Below are positions 25,450 through 34,107 of a stretch of DNA of 64,000 bases, piece after piece. The first letter of the stretch is position 1. Each line of letters starts with the position of its first letter. The DNA is taken from assembly GCF_000956525.1 (NCBI RefSeq), contig NZ_JYIW01000025.1, positions 62,001-126,000 on the forward strand, in the 5' to 3' direction. The translations under genes were made by a program, and so were the position numbers. The DNA comes from Microbacterium oxydans (lineage in GTDB: Bacteria; Actinomycetota; Actinomycetes; Actinomycetales; Microbacteriaceae). The notes beneath the pieces were generated by a model, which saw only the letters and a program-made list of their open reading frames with translations, was not told the origin of the DNA and did no database searches.

Positions 25450-26199
25450 ATGACTGCGACGCGCACCCTGATCCTGCTCCGCCACGGCCGGAGCGAGTGG
25501 AACGAACTGAACCTGTTCACCGGCTGGGTGGACGTCCGGCTGAACGAGCAGGGCATCACGGAGGCCCGCCGCGGCGGCGAGCTGCTGGCGGAGTCCGGAC
25601 TGCTGCCGGATGTGCTGCACACCTCCCTCCTGAGCCGTGCGATCCAAACCGCGAACATCGCGCTCGACGCGGCCGACCGCCTGTGGATCCCCGTCACGCG
25701 CTCCTGGCGCCTCAACGAGCGCCACTACGGTGCGCTCCAGGGCAAGGACAAGGCGCAGACGCTCGAAGAGTTCGGCCCTGAGCAGTTCCAGCTGTGGCGC
25801 CGTTCCTTCGATGTGCCGCCGCCCGTGCTCGACGACGACAGCGAGTTCAGCCAGGTCAACGACCCGCGCTACGCGGGCATCGACGGCGAGGTGCCCCGCA
25901 CCGAGTCGCTCAAGCTCGTGATCGACCGGCTGCTCCCGTACTGGGAGAGCGCGATCGTTCCCGACCTCGAAGCCGGGAAGACCGTGCTCGTCACGGCGCA
26001 CGGCAACTCGCTCCGTGGACTCGTGAAGCACCTCGAGGGCATCAGCGACGACGACATCGCCGAGCTGAACATCCCCACCGGTATCCCGCTGGTGTACGAG
26101 CTCGACGAGAACAACGTCCCGACCGGGCCCGGCCGCTACCTCGACCCGGAGGCCGCAGCAGCCGGCGCCGCGGCAGTCGCAGCGCAGGGCAAGAAGTAG
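25450..26199 (+). CDS. gpmA: 2,3-bisphosphoglycerate-dependent phosphoglycerate mutase
   Basis: This glycolytic enzyme interconverts 3- and 2-phosphoglycerate. The 249-residue protein begins with [20 protein letters not shown], in which His is phosphorylated. Further motifs are [17 protein letters not shown] and [17 protein letters not shown], which holds the second catalytic histidine. The C-terminal alanine-rich tail is usual. A TAAACT box six bases upstream gives a leaderless start. The gpm-phoU-senX3-regX3 neighbourhood is the same as in Mycobacterium, where gpm1 precedes senX3-regX3. Confidence 0.96.
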   Translation: MTATRTLILLRHGRSEWNELNLFTGWVDVRLNEQGITEARRGGELLAESGLLPDVLHTSLLSRAIQTANIALDAADRLWIPVTRSWRLNERHYGALQGKDKAQTLEEFGPEQFQLWRRSFDVPPPVLDDDSEFSQVNDPRYAGIDGEVPRTESLKLVIDRLLPYWESAIVPDLEAGKTVLVTAHGNSLRGLVKHLEGISDDDIAELNIPTGIPLVYELDENNVPTGPGRYLDPEAAAAGAAAVAAQGKK

Positions 26200-26220
26200 G
26201 CGGCGAAGCCGCTCATCGAC

Positions 26221-26258
26221 GAAGCCCCTCCCGATCCATGCGGATCAGGAGGGGCTTC
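26221..26258. terminator. Terminator between gpmA and phoU
   Basis: gaagcccctcc and ggaggggcttc form an 11-bp stem, with an inner gatcc/ggatc pairing, between two convergent genes. Confidence 0.8.
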
Positions 26259-26293
26259 GTCATGCAGAGGGGTGTCTGCAGCGCGGATGCCGG

Positions 26294-26992
26294 TCAGGCG
26301 TGACCGAGCTCCTGCTGCTGTTCGACCGCGAGGGCGATCTCTGCTTCGGAGACCTGCCAGTCGCCGGTCGCGAGGTAGACCATCTTCTTGGCGACGGCGA
26401 CCGCGTGGTCGGCGAAGCGCTCGTGGTACCGGCTGGCGAGCGTGGCGTCGACCGTCGCGGTCGCCTCGCCCTTCCAGTTGTCGCTGAGCACCTTCTCGAA
26501 GACCGTGGCGTGCAGCTCGTCGACATCGTCGTCCGCGTTGCGGATGGTGTCGGCGAAGCGGAGGTCGCCGGTGCGCAGCAGCTCGGACAGTGTGCGGGAG
26601 ATCTCCACGTCGAGCTCGCCCATCTTCACGAAGGTGCCCTTCAGTCCCTTCGGGATGGCGCGCTCCGGGAACCGGAGGCGGGCGAGCTGCGCGATGTGCT
26701 CGGCCATGTCGCCCATGCGCTCGATCGAGGCGCTCACGCGCAGTGCAGTGACGACGATGCGCAGGTCGCGGGCGACCGGCTGCTGGCGGGCGAGGATCTC
26801 GATCGCCTGCTCGTCGAGGGTGATGGCCAGTGCGTCGATCTTGGCGTCGTCGGCGATGACCTCCTCTGCCAGGGCGACGTCGCTGGTCGCGAAGGCTCGG
26901 GTCGCTTTGTCGATCGCGTCGGTGACGAGGTCGGCGAGCTCCACGAGGCGGGACTGCAGGTCCTCGAGGGACTGGTGGAAGACTTCGCGCAT
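26294..26992 (-). CDS. phoU: Phosphate transport system regulator PhoU
   Basis: PhoU links the state of the PstSCAB transporter to the phosphate sensor kinase and represses the pho regulon when phosphate is plentiful. The 232-residue all-helical protein has two three-helix repeats, each with the metal-binding pattern (ERMGDMAEHI in the first, YHERFADHAVAVAKK in the second). It starts at ATG 26992 (MREVFHQSL). It is divergent from the sensor kinase gene, as in Streptomyces phoU-phoRP, with 218 bases between the two start codons. Confidence 0.95.
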   Translation of the reverse strand: MREVFHQSLEDLQSRLVELADLVTDAIDKATRAFATSDVALAEEVIADDAKIDALAITLDEQAIEILARQQPVARDLRIVVTALRVSASIERMGDMAEHIAQLARLRFPERAIPKGLKGTFVKMGELDVEISRTLSELLRTGDLRFADTIRNADDDVDELHATVFEKVLSDNWKGEATATVDATLASRYHERFADHAVAVAKKMVYLATGDWQVSEAEIALAVEQQQELGHA

Positions 26993-27105
26993 GGTGGGGC
27001 GCAACCTTTCATTCGGATCTCGACTGTGGTGTCAGCGCGAGACGGCTGGTCGTCCGCACGAGAGCAGGACTGCGCTCCGCACAGGCCCGATCAGATTGTG
27101 TGCTC

Positions 27106-27138
27106 CGAAGGTTAACGAACGGTGCCCAGCACGTGAAT
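27106..27138 (-). promoter_or_regulatory. Degenerate PHO-box-like repeats between phoU and senX3
   Basis: On the minus strand GTTAACCTTCG (27116-27106) and ATTCACGTGCT (27138-27128) lie exactly 22 bases apart, that is two 11-base repeat units. The middle unit does not match. Autoregulation of phoU/senX3 through this spacer is plausible but weak. Confidence 0.35.
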
Positions 27139-27198
27139 AGTACTTCTCACGTTGCACTGCACCCCTGAAAACGCGCCGGAACGCGGGTGAACGCACTC

Positions 27199-27204
27199 TA
27201 CGCT
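27199..27204 (+). promoter_or_regulatory. -10 box (TACGCT), leaderless senX3-regX3 promoter
   Basis: TACGCT ends six bases before ATG 27211. Confidence 0.55.
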
Positions 27205-27210
27205 GGAGTC

Positions 27211-28443
27211 ATGACGTTGCCGCAGGTCGCGCTGATCGCTCTCGCCGCAGGCGTGTTGATCGGCGTCGGTCTCTCCCTCCTGCTGGTGTGGGCCTTCCGT
27301 GCACGAGCGCGCGTCGAGCAGGAGACCTCGACCGTCGTTCCCGAGGGCATCACGGACGTCCTCGACAGCATGGACGACGCCGCCTGTGTCGTCGACACCT
27401 CAGGTCTGGTGCTCGCCGCCTCGCATGCGGCGACGCGCTTCGGCATCGACGTCGGCTCGACACTCGACAACCCGGAGTTGCGGCTGCTCGTGCGCAGCGT
27501 CAGAGCGGCCGGCGGCACCAAGACCGAATCGATGCGCATCACCCGTGGCGGGGTCAGCCTCGATCCGCGTCTCGTGTCGGCGCGTGCGAGCGTGCTCGGA
27601 GCGCGGATGGCGTTGCTGATCATCCGCGATGTCACGGAGCAGGAGCGTCTCGATCAGATGCGTCGCGACTTCGTCGCCAACACCAGCCATGAGCTGAAGA
27701 CGCCGGTCGGGGCCGTCAGCCTGCTCGCCGAGGCGATCGAGTCGGCCGCCGACGACCCGCCGCAGGTGCGGATCTTCGCCGCGCGGATCTCTGCCGAGGC
27801 CGGACGCCTCGCCCAGCTCACCGGGCGCATCATGAGCCTGTCCCGACTGCAGGCCGAGGACGGCTTGACCGAGGTCAACGCCGTGTCCATCGATGAGGTG
27901 GTCGCGGCATCCATCGAGGCGCACGTCGTGCAGGCCGACTCCGCTGGCGTCGATCTCGCCCGAGGCGGCGACCGCGGTGCCTGGGTGCGCGGCGACGCGC
28001 AGATCCTGATCGAGGCGGTGGGCAACCTCATCGCCAACGCGATCGTCTACTCCCCGCGCGGGTCTCGTGTGGGCGTCGGCGTGAAGGCCGAGGATGGCGT
28101 CGTCGAGATCGCCGTCGCCGACCAGGGCATCGGCATCTCCGAATCCGACCGGGAGCGCATCTTCGAGCGGTTCTACCGTGCGGACGACGCCCGCTCCCGT
28201 CGCACCGGCGGCACCGGACTCGGTCTGTCGATCGTCAAACATGCCACGCAGCGGCACGGCGGCGAAGTGCGCCTGTGGTCGCGGCCGGGGCGCGGATCGA
28301 CCTTCACCATCAGGCTTCCGCTGATCGACGCGCCCGAACCCGTCGACGGCGGCAAGAAGAGCAAGAAGAAGCGTGCCCGCAAGGAGGCCAAGGCGAAGGC
28401 CAAGGCATCCGGCGGACGCGTACGAAACGGAGAAATCGCATGA
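27211..28443 (+). CDS. senX3: Phosphate sensor histidine kinase, SenX3/PhoR-like
   Basis: The 410-residue kinase has one N-terminal membrane segment (about residues 5-25), a PAS domain (GITDVLDSMDDAACVVDTSGLVLAAS), the phosphorylated His160 in FVANTSHELKTPVGA, and N, G1 and G2 boxes (NLIANAIVYSP, DQGIGI, GGTGLGLSIVKH). A lysine-rich C-terminal tail (KKSKKKRARKEAKAKAKA) is unusual. It overlaps regX3 by four bases. PhoU and PstB are the expected partners that signal phosphate sufficiency. The start follows the TACGCT box; a longer GTG start at 27187 is less likely. Confidence 0.92.
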   Translation: MTLPQVALIALAAGVLIGVGLSLLLVWAFRARARVEQETSTVVPEGITDVLDSMDDAACVVDTSGLVLAASHAATRFGIDVGSTLDNPELRLLVRSVRAAGGTKTESMRITRGGVSLDPRLVSARASVLGARMALLIIRDVTEQERLDQMRRDFVANTSHELKTPVGAVSLLAEAIESAADDPPQVRIFAARISAEAGRLAQLTGRIMSLSRLQAEDGLTEVNAVSIDEVVAASIEAHVVQADSAGVDLARGGDRGAWVRGDAQILIEAVGNLIANAIVYSPRGSRVGVGVKAEDGVVEIAVADQGIGISESDRERIFERFYRADDARSRRTGGTGLGLSIVKHATQRHGGEVRLWSRPGRGSTFTIRLPLIDAPEPVDGGKKSKKKRARKEAKAKAKASGGRVRNGEIA

Positions 28444-29123
28444 CACGCATCCTTCTCGTCGAGGACGAACCCGATCTCGCCGACCCGCTGGCGTATCTGC
28501 TGCGGCGAGAGGGGTACGAGGTCGAGATCGCCGAAGACGGCCCCGGCGCGCTGACGGCGTTCCGGGACCGGGGCGCCGACATCATCCTGCTCGACCTGAT
28601 GCTGCCAGGAATGCCGGGTACAGAGGTCTGCCGGCAGGTCCGCTCCACCTCTGCGGTGCCCATCATCATGCTGACGGCGAAGGACTCCGAAGTCGACATC
28701 GTCGTCGGGCTGGAGCTGGGCGCCGACGACTACATCACGAAGCCGTACTCCTCGAGGGAGCTGCTCGCGCGCATGCGGGCGGTGCTTCGTCGGGTGGTGC
28801 AGGCTGAGGGCGAGCTCGACGAGCGCGTGCTGGATGGCGGGCGGGTGTCGCTCGACATCGATCGGCACACGGTCTCCGTCGCCGGATCGGTGATCAACAT
28901 GCCGCTGAAGGAGTTCGAGCTGCTCGAGGTCCTGATGCGCAACTCCGGCCGAGTGCTCACCCGCGGTCAGCTGATCGACCGCGTCTGGGGCAGCGACTAC
29001 TTCGGGGATACCAAGACCCTCGACGTGCACATCAAGCGCATCCGCTCCCGCATCGAGGAGAACCCGAGCGAGCCGGTGATGCTGGTCACCGTGCGCGGTC
29101 TCGGCTACCGCTTCGAGGGCTGA
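28440..29123 (+). CDS. regX3: Phosphate response regulator, RegX3/PhoP-like
   Basis: The 227-residue OmpR-type regulator has the acidic pair EDE near residue 9, phosphoacceptor Asp52 in LLDLMLPG, Thr in MLTAKD and Lys in YITKPYS. The winged helix at about 135-227 ends TVRGLGYRFEG. It starts with an ATG overlapping the senX3 stop. It is expected to bind the PHO box upstream of pstS when phosphate is scarce. A bidirectional terminator follows. Confidence 0.95.
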   Translation: MTRILLVEDEPDLADPLAYLLRREGYEVEIAEDGPGALTAFRDRGADIILLDLMLPGMPGTEVCRQVRSTSAVPIIMLTAKDSEVDIVVGLELGADDYITKPYSSRELLARMRAVLRRVVQAEGELDERVLDGGRVSLDIDRHTVSVAGSVINMPLKEFELLEVLMRNSGRVLTRGQLIDRVWGSDYFGDTKTLDVHIKRIRSRIEENPSEPVMLVTVRGLGYRFEG

Positions 29124-29140
29124 GCACTCGACACCGTCAA

Positions 29141-29183
29141 CACAGAAGAGGCCGGCCCCGCGAACGGGTCGGCCTCTTCTGTG
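29141..29183. terminator. Bidirectional terminator after regX3
   Basis: An 18-base arm (29141-29158) pairs with 29166-29183 with a single G-T pair. It contains cacagaagagg and its complement and lies between convergent genes. Confidence 0.85.
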
Positions 29184-29203
29184 TGCTGCAGCTGCTGGGG
29201 CGA

Positions 29204-29677
29204 TCAGTCGTCGCTGGGCACCAGATCCGCGTAGTAGGGGAGGGAACCGTCGAGCACCGGCACCTGCGTCTTGACGCCGAGCGCGTCACCCGACTGGAAG
29301 TGCATCTCGACCGTCGCGCCCGGCATGGTGTCGAGGCCGACGATGCGCAGCGGCTCGGCATCGGCGCCGAAGCTGATGCGGTCGTCTGCCGGCACGGTCA
29401 CGGTAAACGGGTCGACGCCTTCGAGGGCGATGGTCAGCGTCGCGCGCTCGTCGGTGGGGTTCACGACCGCGCCGATGAAGTTGCCGACACTGCCGTCTTC
29501 GTTCGCCACGATGAAGGCGTTGCGCACGTCGAGGGGGCTCTCCGGGTCGAAGACGTTGACCCCGTCAGAGGCGGAGTACTCGATCTTCGTCGCCTGCGGC
29601 GAGATGAACGTGCAGCCGGTCGCGCCGAGCAGGACGAGAGCGCTGATGGCGGCAGACGCAACAAGGCGCGATTTCAC
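29204..29677 (-). CDS. Small lipoprotein, function unknown
   Basis: The 157-residue protein has a typical lipoprotein signal (KSRLVASAAISALVLLGATGC, Cys22). The mature part looks like an all-beta immunoglobulin-like domain, with DVRNAFIVANEDGSVGNFIGAVVN and FTVTVPADDRISF. Such small secreted proteins beside CarD genes are common in Microbacteriaceae and I know of no function. GTG 29677 is chosen because it follows a GGAGGACC site and gives a normal signal peptide. The longer frame reads through carD's leader. Confidence 0.75.
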   Translation of the reverse strand: MKSRLVASAAISALVLLGATGCTFISPQATKIEYSASDGVNVFDPESPLDVRNAFIVANEDGSVGNFIGAVVNPTDERATLTIALEGVDPFTVTVPADDRISFGADAEPLRIVGLDTMPGATVEMHFQSGDALGVKTQVPVLDGSLPYYADLVPSDD

Positions 29678-29780
29678 TGGTCCTCCTGGGGTCCGACGGG
29701 ATATCCGCATCCATTCTACGGGTACGCGGGTACCGTCACCGAGCACTCGAGGCGCGAACCTTAGCGCATATGGCCTGTGG

Positions 29781-29786
29781 TATCCT
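29781..29786 (+). promoter_or_regulatory. -10 box (TATCCT) of carD
   Basis: TATCCT preceded by TGTGG (extended -10-like) lies 27 bases before the carD ATG. A matching -35 is not obvious. Confidence 0.45.
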
Positions 29787-29812
29787 TGAGGTTGCCGAAA
29801 GGACACGTTTTT

Positions 29813-30295
29813 ATGCTTTTTGAGGTTGGCGAGACAGTCGTCTATCCGCACCATGGCGCCGCGACCATCATCGAGGTCAAGGAACGCATCATCAAGGGTG
29901 AGGCGAAGAAGTATCTGAAGCTGAACGTCACCCAGGGCGATCTCATCATCGAGGTCCCCGCAGAGAACGTCGACCTCGTCGGCGTCCGTGACGTGATCGG
30001 CAAGGAAGGCCTCGACCATGTGTTCGAGGTGCTTCGCGCACCGTTCACCGAAGAGCCGACCAACTGGTCGCGCCGGTACAAGGCGAACCTTGAGAAGCTC
30101 GCCTCCGGCGATGTCATCAAGGTCAGCGAGGTCGTCCGCGACCTCTGGCGCCGCGATCAGGACCGCGGACTCTCCGCGGGAGAGAAGCGGATGCTGGCGA
30201 AGGCTCGTCAGATCCTCATCTCCGAGCTCGCGCTCGCTGAGAAGACCGACGAGGACAAGGCGGGCGCACTGCTCGACCAGGTCCTCGCTTCCTGA
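29813..30295 (+). CDS. carD: CarD transcriptional regulator (RNA polymerase open-complex stabiliser)
   Basis: CarD binds the RNA polymerase beta subunit and upstream DNA at most promoters, stabilising open complexes, notably at rRNA operons. The 160-residue protein has the RNAP-interacting Tudor-like domain ([19 protein letters not shown], about residues 1-60) and a helical DNA-binding domain with the conserved Trp in [19 protein letters not shown] 29813 has GAAAGGA 10-16 bases upstream and gives the normal length. A strong terminator follows. CarD upstream of ispD-ispF-cysS is conserved in actinobacteria. Confidence 0.96.
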   Translation: MLFEVGETVVYPHHGAATIIEVKERIIKGEAKKYLKLNVTQGDLIIEVPAENVDLVGVRDVIGKEGLDHVFEVLRAPFTEEPTNWSRRYKANLEKLASGDVIKVSEVVRDLWRRDQDRGLSAGEKRMLAKARQILISELALAEKTDEDKAGALLDQVLAS

Positions 30296-30319
30296 TTCCG
30301 TCGTCGACCCGAGGGTCGT

Positions 30320-30357
30320 GACGAAGGGGCGGATGCTGCGGCATCCGCCCCTTCGTC
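30320..30357 (+). terminator. Strong terminator after carD
   Basis: A perfect 17-bp stem (30320-30336 with 30341-30357) around a four-base loop separates carD from ispDF. Confidence 0.85.
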
Positions 30358-30372
30358 GTCTGCGCGAGGCGG

Positions 30373-30378
30373 TAGCGT
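30373..30378 (+). promoter_or_regulatory. -10 box (TAGCGT), leaderless ispDF promoter
   Basis: TAGCGT ends six bases before GTG 30385, which favours that codon over the ATG two codons later. Confidence 0.5.
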
Positions 30379-30384
30379 GAGATC

Positions 30385-31641
30385 GTGACCATGCTCCCCG
30401 TCCCCGACACCGCGATCATCGTCGTCGCCGCCGGTTCAGGCACCCGCCTGGACGCAGGCGCACCCAAGGCATTCGTCGGCATCGACAGCCGCTCGATCCT
30501 GCGTCACGCGCTCGACGGTGTGTTCGCCGCCGCCCCCGCGCAGGTGATCGTCGTCGCCCCTGCGGGCTTCGAGGGCGATGCCGAGACCGAGCTCCGGGAG
30601 GCCGCGGGCGAGCGCATCGACCTCGGTCGCGTCGTGACCGGCGGTGACACCCGGCAGCTCTCGGTGTCGGCCGGACTCGCGGCACTCTGGGGGGGTGTGA
30701 CGACCGTGCTCGTGCACGACGCAGCGAGGGCACTCACGCCGCCCGCCCAGATCGACGCCGTGGCGCGCGCCGTCCGTGCGGACACCGGTGTGATCCCGGC
30801 GCTTCCGGTGGTCGACACGCTCAAGCGGGTCGACGATGGGCTGATCGTCGCCGCAGTCGATCGGTCTGAGCTCGCCGCAGCGCAGACCCCGCAGGGTTTC
30901 CCTCGCGGCCCGCTGCAGGCGGCATACGCCGCTGCGCTGACCGCCGGGGTCGAGTACACCGACGATGCAGCGCTGTTCGCGGCGAACGGTGGGAGCGTGC
31001 GACACATCGAGGGCTCCGAGCGTGCGTTCAAGATCACGACCCCCGGAGACCTCGAGCGGGCGCGTCATCTGCTGGCGGATGCCGGCGCACCGGCTCCCGC
31101 GTCGCACCCGGCGAGCGAGGGCCTTCCGGCGAGCGTCGCGCCGCGCGTCGGCATCGGCACCGACGTGCATGCGTTCGGCGGCGATGGCGCGCTGTGGCTC
31201 GCGGGTCTCGAATGGCCGGGGGAGCCCCCGCTGTCAGGGCATTCCGACGGCGATGCGGTCGCCCACGCGATCGTCGATGCGCTGCTGGGTGCTGCCGGAC
31301 TCGGTGACATCGGCGAGCACTTCGGCACCTCGCATCCGGAGTACGCCGGCGCCCATGCCGCCGTGTTCCTGGCGCGCACACGAGAGCTGCTCGCTGAGGC
31401 GGGGTTCGCGATCGGCAACGTCTCGGCGCAGTTCCAGGGCAACCGTCCGCGGTTCAGCGCGCGCCGTGCCGAGGCAGAGCAGGTGCTCTCGGCGGCCCTC
31501 GGCGGGGCGCCCGTGTCGGTGACCGCGACGACCACCGATGGTCTCGGGTTCCCCGGTCGGGGCGAGGGGATCGCGGTGACGGCGATCGCGATGCTGCTGC
31601 CGACGGGACTTACTCAGGGCCACGTCACGCCGCCCCGGTAA
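30385..31641 (+). CDS. ispDF: Bifunctional IspD/IspF of the MEP isoprenoid pathway
   Basis: The 418-residue fusion has IspD at about residues 1-230 (VVAAGSGTRLDAGAPKAF, VLVHDAARALTPP, EYTDDAALF) and IspF at about 250-415 (GIGTDVHAFGG with zinc ligands Asp and His, SGHSDGDAVAHAIVDALLGAAGLGDIGEHF, VSVTATTTDGLGFPGRGEG). IspD makes CDP-methylerythritol and IspF cyclises the next intermediate; the intervening IspE is encoded elsewhere. In Mycobacterium these are two genes, so the fusion is a lineage trait. It is followed ten bases later by cysS. Confidence 0.94.
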   Translation: MTMLPVPDTAIIVVAAGSGTRLDAGAPKAFVGIDSRSILRHALDGVFAAAPAQVIVVAPAGFEGDAETELREAAGERIDLGRVVTGGDTRQLSVSAGLAALWGGVTTVLVHDAARALTPPAQIDAVARAVRADTGVIPALPVVDTLKRVDDGLIVAAVDRSELAAAQTPQGFPRGPLQAAYAAALTAGVEYTDDAALFAANGGSVRHIEGSERAFKITTPGDLERARHLLADAGAPAPASHPASEGLPASVAPRVGIGTDVHAFGGDGALWLAGLEWPGEPPLSGHSDGDAVAHAIVDALLGAAGLGDIGEHFGTSHPEYAGAHAAVFLARTRELLAEAGFAIGNVSAQFQGNRPRFSARRAEAEQVLSAALGGAPVSVTATTTDGLGFPGRGEGIAVTAIAMLLPTGLTQGHVTPPR

Positions 31642-31644
31642 GAT
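31639..31644 (+). promoter_or_regulatory. -10 box (TAAGAT), leaderless cysS promoter
   Basis: TAAGAT ends six bases before the GTG start of cysS and overlaps the end of ispDF. Confidence 0.6.
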
Positions 31645-31650
31645 TGAGCG

Positions 31651-33048
31651 GTGACACTCCGCCTCCACGACACCCGCACGCAGGATCTGCGTGATTTCGT
31701 GCCTCTCGACCCCGAGAACGTCACGATGTATGTCTGTGGACCCACGGTGCAGTCCGGACCCCACATCGGGCACGTCAGAGCGGCGCTCAGCTTCGATCTG
31801 CTGCGCCGATGGCTGGAGCACCGTCACGGCAGGGTCACGTTCGTGCGCAATGTCACCGACATCGACGACAAGGTGCTGCAGAACGCGACCGACGTCGAGC
31901 CCTGGTGGGCGCTCGCCTACCGCATCGAGCAGGAGTTCACGGCGGCATATGCGGGTATCGGCATCCTGCCGCCGACGTATGAGCCGCGCGCGACCGCGTC
32001 GATCCCGCAGATGCAGGAGCTCATCGAGCTGTTGATCGAGCGCGGCCATGCCTACCCGGCGCCCGACGGCTCGGGCGATGTGTACTTCGACGTGCGCTCC
32101 TGGTCGGAGTACGGCGCCCTGACGCACCAATCGATCGACGCGATGGAAGCGGCGGAGGACGCCGATCCTCGCGGGAAGCGCAACCCGCAGGACTTCGCGC
32201 TCTGGAAGGGCGCCAAGTCCGACGAGCCGGCAGACGCGACCTGGGCATCCCCGTGGGGTCCGGGGCGACCCGGCTGGCACATCGAGTGCTCGGCGATGGC
32301 GAAGCGGTATCTCGGCGCGGAGTTCGACATCCACGGCGGGGGACTCGACCTCCGGTTCCCCCATCATGAGAACGAACTCGCGCAGTCGACTGCCGCGGGT
32401 GACGCGTTCGCCAGGCACTGGGTGCACAACGGACTCGTGACCGTGAACGGCCAGAAGATGTCGAAGTCCCTCGGCAACTTCACACTCGCCGCAGACGTGC
32501 TCGCCGAGCGGGACCCGCTGGTCGTTCGGTACGCTCTCGCCGCAGCGCACTACAGGTCGAGCCTCGACCTCACCGAGTCGTCGTGGGATGAGGCGGATGC
32601 CGCGCTCGGCCGTGTCGGCACGTTCATCGCCCGTGTGCGGCGCTCGCTCACCGGTGCACCGGACGAGTCGCGGATCGGCGAAATCCCTGACGACTTCGCG
32701 GCGGCGATGGACGACGACCTCGGTGTGCCGCAGGCGATCGCCGTGCTGCACGAGACCGTGCGGCGGGGCAACACCGCGATCGACGACGGCGACGACGACA
32801 CCGCGTGGGGCGCATTCGTCCAGGTGGACGCCATGCTGCGGCTCCTCGGTTTCGACGAGCTCATGAGCACCGGCGGGGACCTCGCCGAGCACCGGACGCT
32901 GGACGCACTCGTCCAGGAGATGATCACGCAGCGCGCGCAGGCACGTGCTGACAAGGACTGGGCGGCGGCGGATCGTATTCGCGACGCGATCGCCGCCGCA
33001 GGAATCACGCTGGAGGACTCTCCAGCCGGAACTCATTGGAGTATTTGA
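31651..33048 (+). CDS. cysS: Cysteinyl-tRNA synthetase
   Basis: This enzyme charges tRNA-Cys. The 465-residue class I synthetase has the zinc-ligand cysteine in VCGPTVQSGPHIGHVR with the HIGH signature, zinc ligands in GWHIECSAMA and FPHHENELAQS, and KMSKS in VNGQKMSKSLGNF. It starts at GTG 31651, supported by the TAAGAT box. The stop shares one base with the rlmB ATG (TGATG), indicating coupling. The order ispDF-cysS-rlmB matches mycobacterial Rv3582c-Rv3579c. Confidence 0.96.
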   Translation: MTLRLHDTRTQDLRDFVPLDPENVTMYVCGPTVQSGPHIGHVRAALSFDLLRRWLEHRHGRVTFVRNVTDIDDKVLQNATDVEPWWALAYRIEQEFTAAYAGIGILPPTYEPRATASIPQMQELIELLIERGHAYPAPDGSGDVYFDVRSWSEYGALTHQSIDAMEAAEDADPRGKRNPQDFALWKGAKSDEPADATWASPWGPGRPGWHIECSAMAKRYLGAEFDIHGGGLDLRFPHHENELAQSTAAGDAFARHWVHNGLVTVNGQKMSKSLGNFTLAADVLAERDPLVVRYALAAAHYRSSLDLTESSWDEADAALGRVGTFIARVRRSLTGAPDESRIGEIPDDFAAAMDDDLGVPQAIAVLHETVRRGNTAIDDGDDDTAWGAFVQVDAMLRLLGFDELMSTGGDLAEHRTLDALVQEMITQRAQARADKDWAAADRIRDAIAAAGITLEDSPAGTHWSI

Positions 33049-34055
33049 TGGCGAAGCTTGGCAACCCCTCGGCGGGTAAGGGCAAGAAGAAGGGTCCCAG
33101 CAAGGGCACGGGCGGACTCGGACGCAAGGCGCTCGAGGGCCGCGGGCCGACCCCGAAGGCGGAGGACCGGGCGTGGCACCCCGCGGGGAAGCGCAAGGCA
33201 GCGGCCGAGCGCTACGCGGCGTCCGGCGGCAAGGGGCGCCCTGGCGGCCTGCGACAGACCTCCGGTGGCAGCCCGAACCGCTCGGCGCGGGCGAAGGACA
33301 ACACCACCGAGACCGAGGTCGTGACCGGCCGCAACTCGGTGCTCGAGGCGCTTCGCGCCAAGATCCCCGCGACGGCGTTCTACATCGCGCAGCGCGTCGA
33401 GATGGACGATCGCGTCAAGGAGATGCTGTCGATCGCGACGCACCGCGGCATTCCGGTGATGGAGGTCACGCGTCAGGAGCTCGACCGCATGGCCGGCTTC
33501 GACGGCGTGCACCAGGGTGTCGCCATCAAGGTGCCGCCGTATGAGTACGCGCACCCGCAGGACCTGCTCGAGCAGGTCATCGATCGCGGCCAGGTGCCGC
33601 TCTTCGTCGCCCTCGACGGCATCACCGACCCTCGCAACCTCGGCGCCGTGATCCGTTCGGCTGCCGCGTTCGGCGGCCACGGCATCATCCTGCCGCAGCG
33701 TCGCTCGGCTGGTGTGAACTCCGCGGTGTGGAAGACGAGCGCCGGCGCTGTCGCGCGGACCCCCGTCGCTCTCGCGACCAACCTCACGACGCAGCTCAAG
33801 GAGTTCAAGAAGCAGGGTGTCTTCATCCTCGGCCTCGCCGGCGACGGCGACGTCTCGCTTCCGGCACTGCAGCTCGCCGACCGTCCGGTCGTCATCGTCG
33901 CGGGCTCCGAGGGCAAGGGACTGTCCCGCCTGGTCCGAGAGACCTGCGATCAGATCGTGTCGATCCCGATCTCCGCGGCCACCGAGTCGCTGAACGCCGG
34001 CATCGCGACATCGGTCGCGCTGTACCAGGTCGCGACGACTCGCGCCGCGAACTGA
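33048..34055 (+). CDS. rlmB: 23S rRNA 2'-O-methyltransferase, RlmB/TrmH (SPOUT) family
   Basis: The 335-residue protein has a basic disordered N-terminus (about residues 1-80, rich in Lys/Gly), an RNA-binding domain (VVTGRNSVLEALRAKIPA), and a SPOUT methyltransferase domain with motifs DGITDPRNLGAVIRSAAAFGGHG, VIVAGSEGKGLSRLV and IPISAATESLNAGIATSVALYQ. It should methylate G2251-type ribose in 23S rRNA. ATG 33048 has TTGGAG at 33036-33041. The extended basic tail is characteristic of actinobacterial members. Confidence 0.92.
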   Translation: MAKLGNPSAGKGKKKGPSKGTGGLGRKALEGRGPTPKAEDRAWHPAGKRKAAAERYAASGGKGRPGGLRQTSGGSPNRSARAKDNTTETEVVTGRNSVLEALRAKIPATAFYIAQRVEMDDRVKEMLSIATHRGIPVMEVTRQELDRMAGFDGVHQGVAIKVPPYEYAHPQDLLEQVIDRGQVPLFVALDGITDPRNLGAVIRSAAAFGGHGIILPQRRSAGVNSAVWKTSAGAVARTPVALATNLTTQLKEFKKQGVFILGLAGDGDVSLPALQLADRPVVIVAGSEGKGLSRLVRETCDQIVSIPISAATESLNAGIATSVALYQVATTRAAN

Positions 34056-34107
34056 CCCGCACACCCGTATCGCTCGTACGCTCCACCCGCTGACAGAGGA
34101 GAATCGC

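Noticed and set aside
31234..33036. 600-codon minus-strand frame opposite ispDF/cysS
   Set aside because: Antisense shadow; cysS and ispDF have all catalytic motifs.
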